From contig NZ_OY781063.1 of assembly GCF_963676285.1 (NCBI RefSeq), positions 434,001 through 498,000 on the forward strand: 64,000 bases of DNA. The letters are read 5' to 3'. Below, one piece after another: positions 56,212 through 64,000 of this stretch; position 1 is the stretch's first letter; each line of letters starts with the position of its first letter. Both the position numbers and the translations under genes were made by a program. Origin of the DNA: an uncultured Sphaerochaeta sp. (GTDB lineage Bacteria > Spirochaetota > Spirochaetia > Sphaerochaetales > Sphaerochaetaceae). The notes below the pieces were generated by a model. It saw only the letters and a list, made by a program, of their open reading frames with translations, ran no database searches and was not told where the DNA came from.

Positions 56212-57456
56212 CTACAGATTATGCCAGTACTCCTTGGGAACTGGATTGGCACCTTCCCAGATGATCTGGCGGAAATGGATCGGATCGGTATTTCCCTCTG
56301 TATTGATGAAAAGCACCTGGCTCTCCTCATCCAAGCCCAGTGCATCCTTCAGCTCTTCGAGTCCTGAATACTGCATGATGGAAGCAAAGGCACCGAGCGT
56401 CACCGCCCCACTCTCTCCACTGATGATGAGCGGATCGCCATTGAGCGGGGTTGCATACATTCTCATACCCTTTGCAGCTACATAATCGGGGACCTTGATG
56501 AAGGCATCAGCATCCTCGTTGAGAATCTCCCATGCAATGGGACTCGGGTCACCACAGGCAAGTCCTGCCATGATGGTATCGAGAGAACCACCAACAGAGT
56601 GAGGTTTCCCATCCCCGGCAAGCGCGCTTTCATAGATACAGGGTGCTTTGTCCGGCTCAACCACGATGCATTTTGGTGCATCCTGGCCAAAGAGGGCATG
56701 ATAGAAACCAATTACAGAAGCAGCCAAGGCACCAACGCCTGCCTGGATGAAAAGATGGGTCGGCTTCACAATTCCAACACCGGTGAACTGCTCCTGGGTT
56801 TCTGCAAGCAAGGTAAGATAACCCTGCATGATCCAGGTAGGGATTTCGGTATAGTTGTCCCAGCTGGTATCACTGATGATGGTCCAACCGTTCGCCTCTG
56901 CATCGATGGCAACCTGACGAACTGCATCATCATAGTTGCCGTCCACGATCACGACCTTGGCACCATTGCTCTTGATCGCATCAATACGACGGGTACTTGT
57001 TTCAGAGTGAACGTAGATGACACATTTGAAGCCCAGGCGTTTTGCCGCCCAAGCAATTCCCCTTCCATGGTTTCCGTCGGTTGCACTGGCGAAGGTAAGA
57101 TCACCAACCTTATCCTTGACTTCCTGGCTGGCAAGATACTCAAAGGAGGTGTCAGGGCCAGAGAGACCCAACAATTTCTGGAGATACCGGTATAGGGCAA
57201 AGGAGCCACCTAGAACCTTAAAACTATTCAATTGCAGGCGACTTGACTCATCCTTGGTCCAGATACCGCCAACACCGAACATTGCTGCCAGATTGGGCAG
57301 TCCCTGCAGTGGACTCATTCTGTAGCCTGGGATCTGTCGATGGAATCGGCGGGAGCACTGGGCTTGTTTCATGGAAAAGAGTTCCTCAGCCAGGCGGGTG
57401 TTCTTCTGGCGGGGCTCACGAACAATGTACGATATTTCCTGATGTGTACCGGTCAT
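56212..57456 (-). CDS. dpaL: diaminopropionate ammonia-lyase
   Basis: Start ATG 57456, with GGAGGAT 4 bp before; 414 residues. A fold-type II PLP enzyme: PLP lysine in LNSFKVLGGSFAL (Lys80), SATDGNHGRGIAWAAKRLG, SDTSWDNYTEIPTWIMQGY, IQAGVGALAASV and ISGESGAVTLGAF. This fits YgeX/DpaL, which splits 2,3-diaminopropionate into pyruvate and two ammonia. It stands alone here. A 250-bp stretch after its start (57469-57715) shows no supported feature other than an AT-rich promoter region. Confidence 0.92.
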   Translation of the reverse strand: MTGTHQEISYIVREPRQKNTRLAEELFSMKQAQCSRRFHRQIPGYRMSPLQGLPNLAAMFGVGGIWTKDESSRLQLNSFKVLGGSFALYRYLQKLLGLSGPDTSFEYLASQEVKDKVGDLTFASATDGNHGRGIAWAAKRLGFKCVIYVHSETSTRRIDAIKSNGAKVVIVDGNYDDAVRQVAIDAEANGWTIISDTSWDNYTEIPTWIMQGYLTLLAETQEQFTGVGIVKPTHLFIQAGVGALAASVIGFYHALFGQDAPKCIVVEPDKAPCIYESALAGDGKPHSVGGSLDTIMAGLACGDPSPIAWEILNEDADAFIKVPDYVAAKGMRMYATPLNGDPLIISGESGAVTLGAFASIMQYSGLEELKDALGLDEESQVLFINTEGNTDPIHFRQIIWEGANPVPKEYWHNL

Positions 57457-57715
57457 ATCATCCTCCAATATGTTAATTACTTATATACTTCAATTTTCTT
57501 CATTAAACTACTAATATCAGCAAATATTCAAGTACTCATTGCCGATATGACCAATTAATCCTAAATACATCAAGTTCGTGATTGCTTCATCCTTGTATCC
57601 ATGAAAAGACATCCTTGCTGGTTTGTTTCTTTGGAAGGTTTTAGATGAAGGGATTGCTGAACAAATCATATGAACATTGTATGGACAGCCTAGCTTGTTC
57701 CACAAGGGTTGGACC

Positions 57716-58756
57716 CTACTCTTTTATGCGATACGTTTCATCTGTAAGGGAATATACAAGTTCACCATCAGATGCCTTCTCACTGAGTACCACTTCCTTG
57801 TCATCGGTGAGGAATACTGCTTGTACGCCATCAAGGCTGTTGATCAGGTCCATACCTTTCTCATACCCCAAGGCATAGACACTGGTGGAAAGTGCATCTG
57901 CGAGGAAAGAACTTTGGGTTATGATACTTACACTGGTGAAATCACTTTCTACAGGAAACCCGGTCTTGGTGTTCAGGATATGATGATAGGTTTCCCCTTC
58001 AATCTCGAGGAATCGCTCATACGGTCCACTGGTAACCAAGGAGGTATCATCGAGCTCCACGATCATCACATAGGCACCCCGGCCATCATCTGGGTCCTGA
58101 ATCCCAATTCTCCAGAGGGATCCATCAATTTTCCTTCCCAACGTCAGGACATTTCCCCCGAGATTCACAATGGCTTTATTGACTCCATGATCAAGAAGAA
58201 TTTGTTTCACCTCATCAGCTGCATACCCTTTGGCGATACCTCCGAGGTCGAGCGCCATTCCCTCTACGGGCAGATATACTTCTCGCGTTTCCGGATCTAG
58301 GATGACTTTGGTGTAGTCAACCAAGGGAAGCAAGGCTGCAATCTCCTCATCGGGTGGTCTTCTCGCATTCTCCCCACCAATGTCCCAGGCTTGTACAAGC
58401 GGGGCAATGGTTGGGTCGAACGCTCCCTCACTCAGGCGTGCTATTTCCAGTGCTTTCTCGATTACTGCAAAGGTATCAGGAGAAACCTGTACGGCTTGCT
58501 TGCCTGCATTGGCATTGACCAAGGCAATCTCACTGGAGTCTGTATGGAGACTCATATGGTTCTCAATCTCCCTGATCCGGTCAAAGGCAGCAGAGAACGC
58601 TTCCTCGCTGGGGTGGTCGTAGATGGTAATCTTGCAGACGGTCCCCAGCATGAGAAAACTCTGCGACTCTGGTTCAGGCGCAGGCTTGTCACAGGATACA
58701 AACAACAAAGAGATCCCTATAAGTAATATTGATAGTAACGGTATTCGGTATTTCAT
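57716..58756 (-). CDS. apbE: FAD:protein FMN transferase, ApbE lipoprotein
   Basis: The 346-residue protein has a lipoprotein signal ending LLFVSC (Cys22). ApbE motifs follow: [82 protein letters not shown] and [14 protein letters not shown]. It attaches FMN to threonine in periplasmic-facing subunits of Rnf or Nqr complexes; such a partner is not in the window. No good ribosome-binding site precedes the ATG. Confidence 0.93.
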   Translation of the reverse strand: MKYRIPLLSILLIGISLLFVSCDKPAPEPESQSFLMLGTVCKITIYDHPSEEAFSAAFDRIREIENHMSLHTDSSEIALVNANAGKQAVQVSPDTFAVIEKALEIARLSEGAFDPTIAPLVQAWDIGGENARRPPDEEIAALLPLVDYTKVILDPETREVYLPVEGMALDLGGIAKGYAADEVKQILLDHGVNKAIVNLGGNVLTLGRKIDGSLWRIGIQDPDDGRGAYVMIVELDDTSLVTSGPYERFLEIEGETYHHILNTKTGFPVESDFTSVSIITQSSFLADALSTSVYALGYEKGMDLINSLDGVQAVFLTDDKEVVLSEKASDGELVYSLTDETYRIKE

Positions 58757-58808
58757 ATACAGCTAGGCATTATGGGGGAATTGCTTTGAATTTGCAATTC
58801 CCCTCTCC

Positions 58809-59876
58809 TCAACCTAACTGTGCTGACATCTGTGCTAAAACCGCTTCCAAATCTCCTTCAAGTATGGGCATTGATGCACTAAACATCAAATTAACTGGAA
58901 AATTGAAATTCTCTACAATATTTCCTGCAACATCCAATCCTTCAATATTGGGAATACGATCTCGCATGATTCTTGCATCCGGCATATAGCAAAAACAACG
59001 TTTTGCCAGTCTCCATGCCAAGCCTGCCTCGAAAGCAGTGTCGTTAAGAGGTTCCCAACCATGATAATCTTGCAAATCACCTAGGAAAATATCACATGAG
59101 GCTAGCAATTCCTGGGAATGCTTCCACATTCTGTAGGCTCTTTCATAAGGATCGACAACATCATTGAGGTCTGGCAATCCATCCAATGGTGAAATGCCGA
59201 CAAAACCAGACTGTGCACAGAGTTCCTTCATTACTTGATATCGTTCCTCAGCATTCTGTCGATATCGATCAGGGCCAGAGAGAAACACCCGTGTTTTTCC
59301 TCCATTCTGACTGGGTAGGGTGACAAAGGCAGGGGGTTTTATTCCCTGTTTTCTTCTTTCTTCCAAATCACTCATGACCAGTTGCAAACAGTCGTCAAAT
59401 GAGCCTTCAACAATTTTTGTAGAAGCAGTGAGGCTTGGAGCATAGGGAAGATCAGCATAGGGATGAGGCTCCCCACCTTGTGCGTAGATACTACCTTGAT
59501 GCAGATATGCAAATTGATTCTTGATAGCCATCGAGCGTTTATCACGGGTAAACCCATAAAGAAGCCCTCCAGCACCATGCACCATACCCAACTCAAAGAG
59601 CGTTCCACAATCAGGTTCACTGCTCCTAAAGAAATCCAAATCAGCAATGATGATATTTGTTTGTTGGATTACCTCCTGGAGATTTGCAAAAATTTCCCTT
59701 GCATTATCCCGTAGGTCCTCATGCGTCAGATCCAGTGGTGTATCGTTGGGAAGAACCACAGTAAAACCATAATACTCAGCCAGTTTCCTGTACGAATGCC
59801 ACATACTGTAACCCCGTTCATAGAAACATTGTGGTCCTGCAATATAGAGACCGTATCCTGCGTATGGATTCATCAA
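58809..59876 (-). CDS. duplicated nucleoside 2-deoxyribosyltransferase-like protein
   Basis: The 355-residue protein contains two related domains. The first (about 8-175) has GLYIAGPQCFYERG and SEPDCGTLFELGMVHGAGG; the second (about 195-350) has RVFLSGPDRYRQNAEERY and WEPLNDTAFEAGLAWRLAKR. Each resembles the nucleoside 2-deoxyribosyltransferase fold, with a substrate-binding (Y/L)xxGP loop and a glutamate in an FE(L/A)G motif. Family members swap bases between deoxyribonucleosides or cleave them. A fusion of two such units is unusual. It ends the nucleoside operon and lies 7 bp after the nucleoside hydrolase gene. Confidence 0.8.
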   Translation of the reverse strand: MMNPYAGYGLYIAGPQCFYERGYSMWHSYRKLAEYYGFTVVLPNDTPLDLTHEDLRDNAREIFANLQEVIQQTNIIIADLDFFRSSEPDCGTLFELGMVHGAGGLLYGFTRDKRSMAIKNQFAYLHQGSIYAQGGEPHPYADLPYAPSLTASTKIVEGSFDDCLQLVMSDLEERRKQGIKPPAFVTLPSQNGGKTRVFLSGPDRYRQNAEERYQVMKELCAQSGFVGISPLDGLPDLNDVVDPYERAYRMWKHSQELLASCDIFLGDLQDYHGWEPLNDTAFEAGLAWRLAKRCFCYMPDARIMRDRIPNIEGLDVAGNIVENFNFPVNLMFSASMPILEGDLEAVLAQMSAQLG

Positions 59877-59883
59877 TACCCCC

Positions 59884-60831
59884 TTAGGCCAAGACCAATT
59901 GGGTCAGTAAATCAAGGAATCGCTGATGGTCTGCTTGTTTACCAATTTCCACAAGTGGAAGATGTTCCCACACATGGTGATGGCGTCTATCGAGTACCGT
60001 CATTCCCAATGTAAGACCATCCTTGGTTTCAATCCCTACCCTACCTTTGAACGTCTCAACCAGCGTAGGATCGATTGCATAGGCAACTGCCATGCAATCG
60101 ATAATGGTGCAGTAGGCCTCAAAACCCCTTCCTTCCACAAATCGAATAGCTTGGGCAAGGAAAGAAGCTTCCCTTTTTTCACTTCTCTTGAAAAGGTCAA
60201 TCGTTTCCACTGAGAAATTAACTGAAAAATGGGTTGCGACATCCAGTCCCAAGGCAACCAAGGGAACTCCACTCTGGTAAACGATATCGGCGGCTTCAGG
60301 ATCTACATAGACATTCCATTCACTCTGGGGAGTATCCCCCGTGGCATTGAGAAACGCATACTCGTTCAGACCAAAGGAACCGCTAATGGCGATAATTGAG
60401 GCAATATTTTCTTTTATGGACGGATCCATCTTCATTGCCAGTGCAATATTGGTCATAGGACCTGTTACAATGAGATGAACCTCCCCAGGATTCTGCTTCA
60501 CCAAGCGAATAATCAACTCACTTGCACTAAGATCACTCAGTGGTATCGTAGGCTCAGGAAGAAAGTTTTCTGCCTGGCCATCTGCACCATGGGTGAAAGG
60601 ATCTTTTGGCACATCACGCACCAAGGGGGAAGCCATTCCTTTGGCTACGGGGATATCAGTCCTTCCGAGCATCTCCAAGACCTTTCGAGCGTTCTTGCTG
60701 GTCACTTCCACAGGGTAATTTCCATTTACCGTTGTCACCGCCAGAAGCGCAAGATCGGGAGATTTTGCTGCCATGACAATTGCCATGGAATCATCCATTC
60801 CTGGATCGCAATCAAGAATAATCTTCTTCAT
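59884..60831 (-). CDS. inosine/uridine-preferring nucleoside hydrolase
   Basis: Start ATG 60831, with GAGAGGT 3 bp before; 315 residues. It opens with the calcium-binding cluster of the family, ILDCDPGMDDSMAIVMAA, and includes AVTTVNGNYPVEVTSKNARKVLEML, IVTGPMTNIALAMKMDP, ISGSFGLN and EWNVYVDPEAADIVYQSG. It hydrolyses ribonucleosides to base and ribose. It follows the YjbQ gene without a gap. Confidence 0.93.
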   Translation of the reverse strand: MKKIILDCDPGMDDSMAIVMAAKSPDLALLAVTTVNGNYPVEVTSKNARKVLEMLGRTDIPVAKGMASPLVRDVPKDPFTHGADGQAENFLPEPTIPLSDLSASELIIRLVKQNPGEVHLIVTGPMTNIALAMKMDPSIKENIASIIAISGSFGLNEYAFLNATGDTPQSEWNVYVDPEAADIVYQSGVPLVALGLDVATHFSVNFSVETIDLFKRSEKREASFLAQAIRFVEGRGFEAYCTIIDCMAVAYAIDPTLVETFKGRVGIETKDGLTLGMTVLDRRHHHVWEHLPLVEIGKQADHQRFLDLLTQLVLA

Positions 60832-60832
60832 A

Positions 60833-61252
60833 TTACCTCTCCATCCCATCACTGAGAATCTTGACATAATACTCACGTTTTCTCGGACCATCGAACTCCA
60901 GGAAATACACCCCTTGGGAGTGTCCTACCAACAATGAGCCATCTTCTATGATAAACGTAAGGGAAATTCCAATCAGCGAGGACTTCACATGACCTGCTGC
61001 ATCCTGAGGAGTATCATGCTGATGTTTGAAATCGATGCGAGTGGGTACAAGACGACGAATCTCATCCTGGATATCCTCAAACCCCTTGGGATCCCAAAAG
61101 GAGGTTACGGTAAGACCTGCAGTAGTATGTGGAGTGTATACAACACATAGTCCACTTTTTACACCACTCTTCTCCACCGACTCCTTCACCTGGTCGGTGA
61201 GGGATACCACGTCATGCTCTTTGGTTTCAATTTGATAATGATACAGCATCAC
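60833..61252 (-). CDS. yjbQ: YjbQ/UPF0047 family protein
   Basis: The 139-residue protein is a single UPF0047 domain: VKSGLCVVYTPHTTAGLTVTSF, RIDFKHQHDTPQDAAGHVKSSLIG, LLVGHSQGVYFLEFDGPRKREYYVKIL. The conserved histidines (HTTAG, HQHDTPQDAAGH) form a putative metal or active site. The family is sometimes labelled a secondary thiamin-phosphate synthase because some members can replace ThiE; its real role is unknown. Here it sits inside a nucleoside-catabolic operon. Confidence 0.9.
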   Translation of the reverse strand: MMLYHYQIETKEHDVVSLTDQVKESVEKSGVKSGLCVVYTPHTTAGLTVTSFWDPKGFEDIQDEIRRLVPTRIDFKHQHDTPQDAAGHVKSSLIGISLTFIIEDGSLLVGHSQGVYFLEFDGPRKREYYVKILSDGMER

Positions 61253-61260
61253 TTTTCCTC

Positions 61261-62391
61261 CTACAGAATCTCAATCTTGCTATGCTTCACTGCTGCACCG
61301 CCTTGGCAAAACTCCCAAAGACCGGTACATCCTCTTCCATGCTCCTCACCAATCAGCTGCATCACATAGCCAACTAGCAGGCTGATGGGTACAAACTGGA
61401 AAAGGCTGAGGGAGTCGGATACTGTCCTTGCGGGGTATAGAACCTGGGTTCCCTCCACATCCTGTTGTATGGAATCAGTCACAAGAAGCAGCGGTCGCTG
61501 AAGAGTCTTAGCGTACGAAAGCATCTCCTTGGTCCGACTCAACGCGGCATTGTCAGCAGAAGCAACCACAACAGTCGCCAATTGCGTGCTTTTTCTCATG
61601 AAGAAATTCAGATGAAGCCACTCTTCACTGTTTATATGCATGGCATACTGTCCAGTAGCTTCCATGACCTTTGCCTGTCCAAACCAAGCGGTGGCATAGT
61701 CACTTCCCGCTCCTACAAAGTCCCAAGCTTCCAGGTGCTTCCATCGTTTTGCGACATCAAGCATATGCATATCAATGGAAGGAAGCATCTCATCCAAGCG
61801 ATCAGCTTGATCAAGAATGTCCTTTCTCATCAATGTGGCATGGTCCATCGTATAACATCCGCGAACTTCCCCGATCCTGATTGCAAGCAACAACAAAGCC
61901 AGAAGTGACACCAAATATGACCGGGTTCCAGGAGCACTGGGAAAAGATGGAATGGAGAGCGGTACGACGGCATCGGAGTTCTGTCCCAGCAGTGTCTCTG
62001 CTGATTTTGTAACTCCCAGGACGAACGCTTTATGTTTTCTTGCCCGTTGAACAGCTTCGCCCACTCGCGCACCACTTCCGCTGTTACTTACAGCAATAAC
62101 CAACGGGTTATTAGGGGCATCCCCAAGCCGTTTCTCATCGTAGAACCGCGCCAGATCAACGGCTGTTACCAGTTCCACAGGCAACCGAGTCAGTCGTTCA
62201 AAGACTCTCTGCATTACCATACCAGCTGCATAGGAATCTCCGCACCCAGTGAGGACGATTCGTTGTACTGAAAATATCTGCGGTGTAGTCAACACCTTCC
62301 TTGTCTTTGGCTCAAGGTCGTTATATTGCTGCCTCAGCAGCCTGGGGAGGCTGAAAACCTGATCCCTTATCACATTACTCGTCTCGTTCAT
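61261..62391 (-). CDS. SIS-domain sugar isomerase/deglycase-like protein
   Basis: Start at ATG 62391 (GAGGAGC upstream) gives 376 residues. Two SIS domains: the first has IVLTGCGDSYAAGMVMQRVFERL and VIAVSNSGSGARVGEAVQRA; the second has WDFVGAGSDYATAWFGQAKVMEATGQYAMHINSEEWLHLNFF. It resembles the isomerase half of GlmS and the FrlB/AgaS group, acting on amino- or phospho-sugars, but lacks the amidotransferase domain. In this operon it may act on a sugar phosphate released from nucleosides or a related glycoside. Substrate unknown. Confidence 0.82.
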   Translation of the reverse strand: MNETSNVIRDQVFSLPRLLRQQYNDLEPKTRKVLTTPQIFSVQRIVLTGCGDSYAAGMVMQRVFERLTRLPVELVTAVDLARFYDEKRLGDAPNNPLVIAVSNSGSGARVGEAVQRARKHKAFVLGVTKSAETLLGQNSDAVVPLSIPSFPSAPGTRSYLVSLLALLLLAIRIGEVRGCYTMDHATLMRKDILDQADRLDEMLPSIDMHMLDVAKRWKHLEAWDFVGAGSDYATAWFGQAKVMEATGQYAMHINSEEWLHLNFFMRKSTQLATVVVASADNAALSRTKEMLSYAKTLQRPLLLVTDSIQQDVEGTQVLYPARTVSDSLSLFQFVPISLLVGYVMQLIGEEHGRGCTGLWEFCQGGAAVKHSKIEIL

Positions 62392-62393
62392 TT

Positions 62394-63314
62394 CTAGCTC
62401 CTCATCATTGTACGGTTCCAATACCGCTTTCCACTCATATTTTTTTGCATATCCATTTCATGAAGAGCTGCACACCCTTCCAAAGCAATTCTAATTGCCG
62501 TATCATGGCCAGCTCCAGCAGTAAACTTTTTCCCGGTTACCAAGTTGTCCGCTACGGAGCAGACAGAACCTCCACGACGGCCAAAGAGTGAGGAGAGTGT
62601 CACAATCGCAGCAGATTCTCGATCTCCATTGAGCACTCCAGCTCGTTCGTAGATACCTGCTTTTTCAATGTTCCATGGTTGCATGTAACCACCCACAGAA
62701 GGCCTTCCTCCTCCTACGAAGTCGCTATCCACAGAAAGCGTAATCCCTACATGGTAGGGATTGGCTACCTTCTCTGCTCCTTCGATAAGTGCAAGTACAA
62801 CCTCATAATGACTAGTTGCCGGGTATGCTGCATCGATGTAAGACTTGGTCATACCTTCATCACGTACCACGCCACTGGCAATAACGACATCTCCAGGCTC
62901 CACAGTGCTTCCAATACCACCAGAACCACCAACCCTGATGAACGTAGAGGCATCGGTATACTCCATCAGGTCATAGAGCGCCAATTCCATCTCAGGAGAT
63001 CCACTCCCTCCACTGATTACTGAAATATGAGCACCCTTGTACCAACCGCTGTAGGTTGTGAACATCCCAGACTTGCCTACCAGCTCGCTCTGTTCCAGCA
63101 ACCCAGCGATATACTCGGCGGGATCCACGCTATAGGCGCAGAGGGGATCGCGGACTGTCATCAGGACATACTCCCCAATTTTTTCTGGGTCTATCTGGGT
63201 AAGTGCCGGTCTTCCTTCTATCTCAAGACCTCTTTCAGGCACGTTGTGATAATATGGGTACCGTGCATGAATCTCTTTGATTGCTGCCTTGTTTCTTATT
63301 TCATCTGATCTCAT
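62394..63314 (-). CDS. nucleoside phosphorylase, uridine phosphorylase-like
   Basis: The 306-residue protein belongs to the PNP/UDP phosphorylase superfamily: YVLMTVRDPLCAY, FTTYSGWYKGAHISVISGGSGSPEMELALYDLMEY, FIRVGGSGGIGSTVEPGDVVIASG and AGVLNGDRESAAIVTLSSLFGRRGGSVCSVADN. It splits nucleosides with phosphate to base and (deoxy)ribose 1-phosphate. Longer than the 250-residue E. coli Udp. It overlaps the kinase gene upstream by 4 bp. Confidence 0.88.
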   Translation of the reverse strand: MRSDEIRNKAAIKEIHARYPYYHNVPERGLEIEGRPALTQIDPEKIGEYVLMTVRDPLCAYSVDPAEYIAGLLEQSELVGKSGMFTTYSGWYKGAHISVISGGSGSPEMELALYDLMEYTDASTFIRVGGSGGIGSTVEPGDVVIASGVVRDEGMTKSYIDAAYPATSHYEVVLALIEGAEKVANPYHVGITLSVDSDFVGGGRPSVGGYMQPWNIEKAGIYERAGVLNGDRESAAIVTLSSLFGRRGGSVCSVADNLVTGKKFTAGAGHDTAIRIALEGCAALHEMDMQKNMSGKRYWNRTMMRS

Positions 63315-64000
63315 TGATTCTCCCCCTTCTCCTGGTGCATGAAATAGAGATATCGTTCCTCAGCATTATCAAAGGTTGCTTGATCGGAAAGTGGAGCAAT
63401 CCCAAACTGACTAATGTTGCTTCCTGCAGCAATAGTTCCCATGATTCCAATTTCATACGGGCATCGCTTTTCGCAAAAGCCAACAAGAACAGCAGCCGAA
63501 CTACTGTTTCCTGCGCCGGTAGGATCGACCAATGCATAACTGAAATCTGAAGGAACAGCGACAATCTCATCTTTGGTAATCATCAAGGCACCTTGCTTTC
63601 CTCGACGATAGAACACCAAGGGAATACCTAGTCCCCTAAGCCTCTCAATAACTGCCTGCTCATCTTCCCCATACAAGGCATGGGCTTCACTCCTGTTCAG
63701 TGATAGAATTTCTACCTGCGATGCAACGCTCTCAACCAAGCCCAAACTACTCGGTTTGGCAGAACTTGCAGACAACTCCCAAAGCAATGAGAATCCATAT
63801 TCTTTCTTCAACGAAAGCAGGGCTTCCCAGAAGGCAATATCTTCAGCCTCCTTGAAAAGATAGGCACCCTTTGCCTCAGATAGAGGGGCTTTCAATTCAT
63901 CGATGCCTGCAACAAAAAGTTCGTAGTGATCCTTCCCATAGACAGGGGTCTCTATACGCTCCCCATTCTCCTGATAATTCACTATTGTTTTTGGAGTTTC
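63311..64000 (-). CDS. PfkB-family carbohydrate kinase, 5' partial
   Basis: The frame is open to the window edge at 64000, so the N terminus lies outside; an internal GTG at 63982 is not a likely start. The visible 229 residues are the C-terminal part of a ribokinase-like fold: LSLNRSEAHALYGEDE, VFYRRGKQGALMI and the anion-hole motif DPTGAGNSSSAAVLVG. The catalytic aspartate of the usual GAGD is an asparagine (codon AAC). It may phosphorylate ribose or a nucleoside; the change could reduce or alter activity. First visible gene of the nucleoside operon. Confidence 0.85.
   Translation of the reverse strand, partial: ETPKTIVNYQENGERIETPVYGKDHYELFVAGIDELKAPLSEAKGAYLFKEAEDIAFWEALLSLKKEYGFSLLWELSASSAKPSSLGLVESVASQVEILSLNRSEAHALYGEDEQAVIERLRGLGIPLVFYRRGKQGALMITKDEIVAVPSDFSYALVDPTGAGNSSSAAVLVGFCEKRCPYEIGIMGTIAAGSNISQFGIAPLSDQATFDNAEERYLYFMHQEKGENQ

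Noticed and set aside
57517..57705. A 62-codon minus-strand frame between dpaL and apbE
   Set aside because: No ribosome-binding site, no family resemblance and composition like intergenic DNA.

Overview
The window looks like chromosome of a spirochaete, most like the non-flagellated, fermentative Sphaerochaeta group. This is inferred from the gene repertoire: a large LPP20/LpoB lipoprotein cluster, a sugar-binding protein with the FAGGAGEKE-type N terminus common in spirochaetes, many GGDEF/EAL proteins, sugar ABC transport and outer-membrane barrels. No rRNA, tRNA, CRISPR array or complete insertion sequence was seen. Base composition is near balanced over most of the window, with clearly AT-richer islands around 32.1-35.1 kb, 39.1-40.0 kb and 41.2-42.3 kb.

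Layout. 1-5 kb: two c-di-GMP turnover proteins (the first cut by the window edge), then on the minus strand a C39-like putative protease and a membrane rhodanese. 5.1-10.2 kb: an operon of five lipoproteins (LpoB-like plus LPP20-like) with a divergent COG3014-like lipoprotein. 10.2-14.8 kb: a small acidic protein, an alpha/beta hydrolase, and a PLD-helicase-DUF3427 protein translationally coupled to a NUDIX hydrolase. 15.1-15.4 kb: an RRM RNA-binding protein. 15.5-22.0 kb: a complete tryptophan operon in the permuted order trpBA-EGDCF. 22-34.5 kb: a Cache/PAS/EAL protein, a hypoxanthine-DNA glycosylase-like protein, an EamA transporter, a Uup-type ABC-F protein, two outer-membrane proteins and a membrane GGDEF/EAL protein. 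35.1-39.1 kb: a thiamin salvage operon thiD-thiM-cytX-thiE behind three tandem TPP riboswitches. 39.3-41.1 kb: ilvE, with its 3' end duplicated around a vapB gene and a vapC relic. 41.4-44.5 kb: a NYN-domain protein, a family 3 glycosidase and a glutathione peroxidase. 44.7-53.7 kb: a binding protein/permease/permease/beta-galactosidase operon, with a divergent two-component system and a small exported barrel. 53.8-56.1 kb: ablA-ablB for N-acetyl-beta-lysine. 56.2-58.8 kb: diaminopropionate ammonia-lyase and an ApbE lipoprotein. 58.8-64 kb: a packed nucleoside/sugar catabolic operon running off the right edge.

The most striking element is the thi leader (about 38,638-39,102, minus strand). 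It holds three 76-nt TPP aptamers of identical sequence at an exact 136-nt period. The first two are each followed by an intrinsic terminator whose 5' arm complements the aptamer 3' end; the third has no terminator and probably acts on the thiD ribosome-binding site. Sequence therefore suggests a three-stage gate (terminate, terminate, block translation) over a salvage-only operon. Second in interest is the 199-bp duplication of the ilvE 3' end, 713 bp apart, which brackets an apparently intact vapB and a decayed vapC.

All calls rest on reading the sequence and translated reading frames by eye; no database search or folding program was run.
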